Virus record (IMG/VR): IMGVR_UViG_3300015242_000030
Coordinates: 1 to 40,732 of that record
Length of the DNA: 40,732 nt
Strand: one strand, 5' to 3'
Origin: a virus
This document shows, one piece after another, positions 39,801 through 40,732 of this stretch. Positions within the stretch are counted from its first letter, which is position 1. The number at the start of each line of letters is the position of its first letter. Below the pieces are notes generated by a model. That model did no database searches. It had not been told where the DNA came from and saw only the letters and a program-made list of their open reading frames with translations. A program made the translations under genes and the position numbers.

Positions 39801-40216
39801 TGCGCGGTGTCGCGACGCCAACTGGGCTCGTGATTAGTAACAACATCTATCACAACAGGGCCGGGGCTGCTGGCGGCGGGTCATGGTGGTTTGGTGCAAC
39901 GCTTTATACTAGCCTTGCGGCATGGCAGGGGGCGGTGACCGGCGGCGATCCGGGTTCGTCAACTTCTAACCCGCTAATCTCTGGCACGCCACCATTCGGT
40001 GTCTGCACATGGACGCCAAGCAGCGGCAGCGGCCCGCAGCCATGTCCTGGCGGGACTGGAACGCCAACTTATGGCGTGAGCGCGGGCTCGCCAGCTATCA
40101 GCGGCGGCACTGCAATCGGCGCTGTTCCGACAACACCAACGAGGGATTACTATGGTAATGCGGTTCCTGGGACCGGTCCTTGCACTAACATTGGCGCTTA
40201 CGGTGTCTGCCCATAG
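36839..40216 (+). CDS. Tail spike/fibre-like protein with Sec signal, Ig-like and beta-helix regions (1125 aa)
   Basis: MKKIITILFLIMTVSFASA is a signal peptide. Residues about 91-290 (APSTNLILWSQDLDNAYWTK to SRAGDQI) resemble carbohydrate-binding modules of phage tail proteins. Residues about 460-541 are an Ig-like domain (VPANGDAVTGFETLTATSTN). From about 545 (HYFANGGADTGNCTN, then PCATISYAN) a right-handed beta-helix begins, as in depolymerase spikes. No ribosome-binding site is seen before ATG 36839, which lies one base after the previous stop (TGACATG), so translation may be coupled. Base composition is richer in GC than the left part of the window, which suggests exchange. It probably binds or cuts surface polysaccharide. 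Confidence 0.75.
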   Translation: MKKIITILFLIMTVSFASAYFPKGLVIAPPPPTPDLVFEFTTGAVTNCTLATCLANTRADSVQWFDSAGAWFTCSPNTLCLNGFGLLNQAPSTNLILWSQDLDNAYWTKTNVTITANSTIAPDGTSTADTITDTATNSFHAISEGTNATFVNGFTYAFSKYVKAGTHNYVQMTVPFGQFSNIPYANYDLTTCKPTLVASNSPAVIASPIGAAAGGQPVAGGYCWLWLIAKATSNAANSGLNLVMINDPLSVRAPVYPGTGGSVIAWGLQVETLAPSSYMATAGSTTSRAGDQIQAIGALATALNGSQGYVATTQGQMYGPQFVPGGVIVGRNNITDTILQLTGLQTVSAKSANSNIAPATIGSAPSIGQGPTKLGASWGPSKISTVANGGTVGTFAGTFSGSGTPYLMSPGPAVGGTTGYASGYLQKLTVGTTQPSDAALAAAAPVSGIPLGAGTIAVTVPANGDAVTGFETLTATSTNGQYLQNVAFLIDGSPIASTASWGSFLFNWNSASVLDGAHTIVATGTDLLGNAGTSPTINFTTNNGTAGGNIHYFANGGADTGNCTNIAAPCATISYANTLVYQLADQILFNGGDTFVGCLVINGLTNWLSTNANRGTIGSYGTGVATINPNCTGESGGIRVNAANGVIVQDLTVNALTIPTPRGAVILQNSTGSQVSGLVFQRLTLSGARYFQSTAPAGGQGQNGGDFFYEGFPGNGGFNGLQILNSTICGSSGNTSGDDSAIAGFGSNINILNVTIQGNIACNIGGGPVAAAGFGKAYPPMGDGIHIQAMNTVLSQFNLAHDNGGNMSSCGGPAGTITASANTVTAQFSESYNITYVPAGALNYPTGWCDGEGGDFDNDTLNALGQYFYSHDNAGPSFLLFMNNTGCCSGWNNNTWRYSIGENDDRTGSTGLAQLTFQPLQSGHTGNMYNMTEWNNLVFNGSAFGNTNVCAPGFAVNTASALSGVLKNSIFSLGACTSGGGGWEPANMRGVATPTGLVISNNIYHNRAGAAGGGSWWFGATLYTSLAAWQGAVTGGDPGSSTSNPLISGTPPFGVCTWTPSSGSGPQPCPGGTGTPTYGVSAGSPAISGGTAIGAVPTTPTRDYYGNAVPGTGPCTNIGAYGVCP

Positions 40217-40732
40217 CGAAACGCCGTTTCAGTTCACGCAAGAATGGCAAGCCGAGCAGCTGTCGTTTGCTATTCGCCGGGTGCTAAGCGAGCCAGAGAA
40301 GAAGCAGCAATACGAGCGGCCGTCACAGCGACTCGGCCCGCAGTTTCATTTCATCTGGGATGAGGAACAGCTGTTTACGGCAGAGCAAGCTCTTACCAAC
40401 CCCAAGGCAATCCCGCCCGACGACAAGTGGCTGGCCTCACACCCTGAAGCCTGGGAGCGGTTCGAGAAGATCAAGGACAAGCTGCACAATAGCCCGACGA
40501 TGACATGGCCAATGGGCACTCGCCGACACATCACCTTTACCCTTGGCCAGACCATCATGATGGGGATGGCGCTCACTCGCTATCACTGCCGGCAGACGCA
40601 TGGTCCAGGGTTCGTGCGTTGGATGGATGATCAAGGGCAGGCGCAGCAGCTGCAGCAAACGGAATACTGGGGCGAGGATGATGGATACGACGAGAACGAG
40701 AACCTGAACAAGTTCTCGCCTGAGATGTGCGC
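40152..40732 (+). CDS. Secreted protein, 3' end outside window
   Basis: The frame begins inside the end of the fibre gene (65 bases overlap) at ATG 40152 or 40158 and remains open to the window edge (193 codons). MRFLGPVLALTLALTVSA is a signal peptide, followed by a soluble, charged part (FTQEWQAEQLSFAIRRVLSE, then FHFIWDEEQLFTAEQAL). No family is recognised. It is the sixth consecutive gene with a signal. Confidence 0.65.
   Translation, partial: MVMRFLGPVLALTLALTVSAHSETPFQFTQEWQAEQLSFAIRRVLSEPEKKQQYERPSQRLGPQFHFIWDEEQLFTAEQALTNPKAIPPDDKWLASHPEAWERFEKIKDKLHNSPTMTWPMGTRRHITFTLGQTIMMGMALTRYHCRQTHGPGFVRWMDDQGQAQQLQQTEYWGEDDGYDENENLNKFSPEMC

Noticed and set aside
38894-39853. 319-aa minus-strand frame inside the fibre gene
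   Set aside because: It is antisense to a well-supported fibre gene and has no recognisable domain; the GC-rich composition explains the open frame.
1-40732. tRNA genes, rRNA, integrase, att sites and insertion sequences
   Set aside because: None was recognised on either strand. The only mobile element seen is the HNH-AP2 gene.

Overview
This window is part of the genome of a tailed bacteriophage (short-tailed, podovirus-like). No host chromosome, integrase, rRNA or tRNA is visible. The head genes (portal, scaffold, major capsid protein and a Bbp16-like protein) look like the Bordetella phage BPP-1 type. The internal virion proteins are of the general podovirus kind. A phage-encoded outer-membrane barrel protein begins its mature part with ADLPVKA, a start typical of Rhizobiales outer-membrane proteins. 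An alphaproteobacterial host such as Bradyrhizobium or a relative is therefore the best guess; this is an inference. There is no phage RNA polymerase in the window, and the promoters seen are sigma70-like, so transcription probably uses host RNA polymerase. Both ends cut through genes, and no tail-tube genes are seen, so the window is not the whole genome.

Layout. (1) 1-9425, plus strand: the end of an internal virion protein, a 571-aa virion protein, and a giant 1771-aa polyvalent virion protein with an HExxH motif. Then come an endolysin, a holin-like protein, a small ORF, the outer-membrane barrel protein and a small membrane protein. (2) 9411-21165, minus strand: one long, tightly overlapping operon behind a strong promoter (21196-21224). 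It starts with about 18 small genes interspersed with a UvrD-like helicase, a RecB/Cas4-like nuclease, a RecA/Sak4-like ATPase and an SSB-like protein. After an internal terminator (13066-13095) follow a UDG-exonuclease fusion, a family A DNA polymerase and a DUF3987-like ATPase. (3) 21267-24548, minus strand: a second early cluster behind an almost identical promoter (24520-24548), with two terminators, structured gaps and a dispersed 15-bp palindrome. (4) 24549-25291: the divergent control region, with a 121-bp imperfect palindrome centred near an A10 run, a second inverted repeat, two possible tiny genes and a plus-strand promoter. (5) 25292-33412, plus strand: terminase small and large subunits, portal, a conserved 152-aa protein, scaffold, an HNH-AP2 homing endonuclease, major capsid protein and Bbp16-like protein. 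(6) 33412-40732, plus strand: six consecutive genes that each begin with a predicted Sec signal peptide. They include a glycine-rich protein and an 1125-aa beta-helix fibre or spike.

The most unusual points are the run of signal-peptide-bearing virion-type proteins, the exonuclease domain divided between the UDG and polymerase genes, the CTGAGACWGTCTCAG palindrome spread through the early region, and a small Tat-signal protein that carries a fragment resembling the phage's own capsid protein. Gene ends in the operons often read RRF or RRR because the ribosome-binding site of the next gene lies inside the last codons. No tools were available: all domain calls come from reading motifs and from memory of protein families, not from searches.
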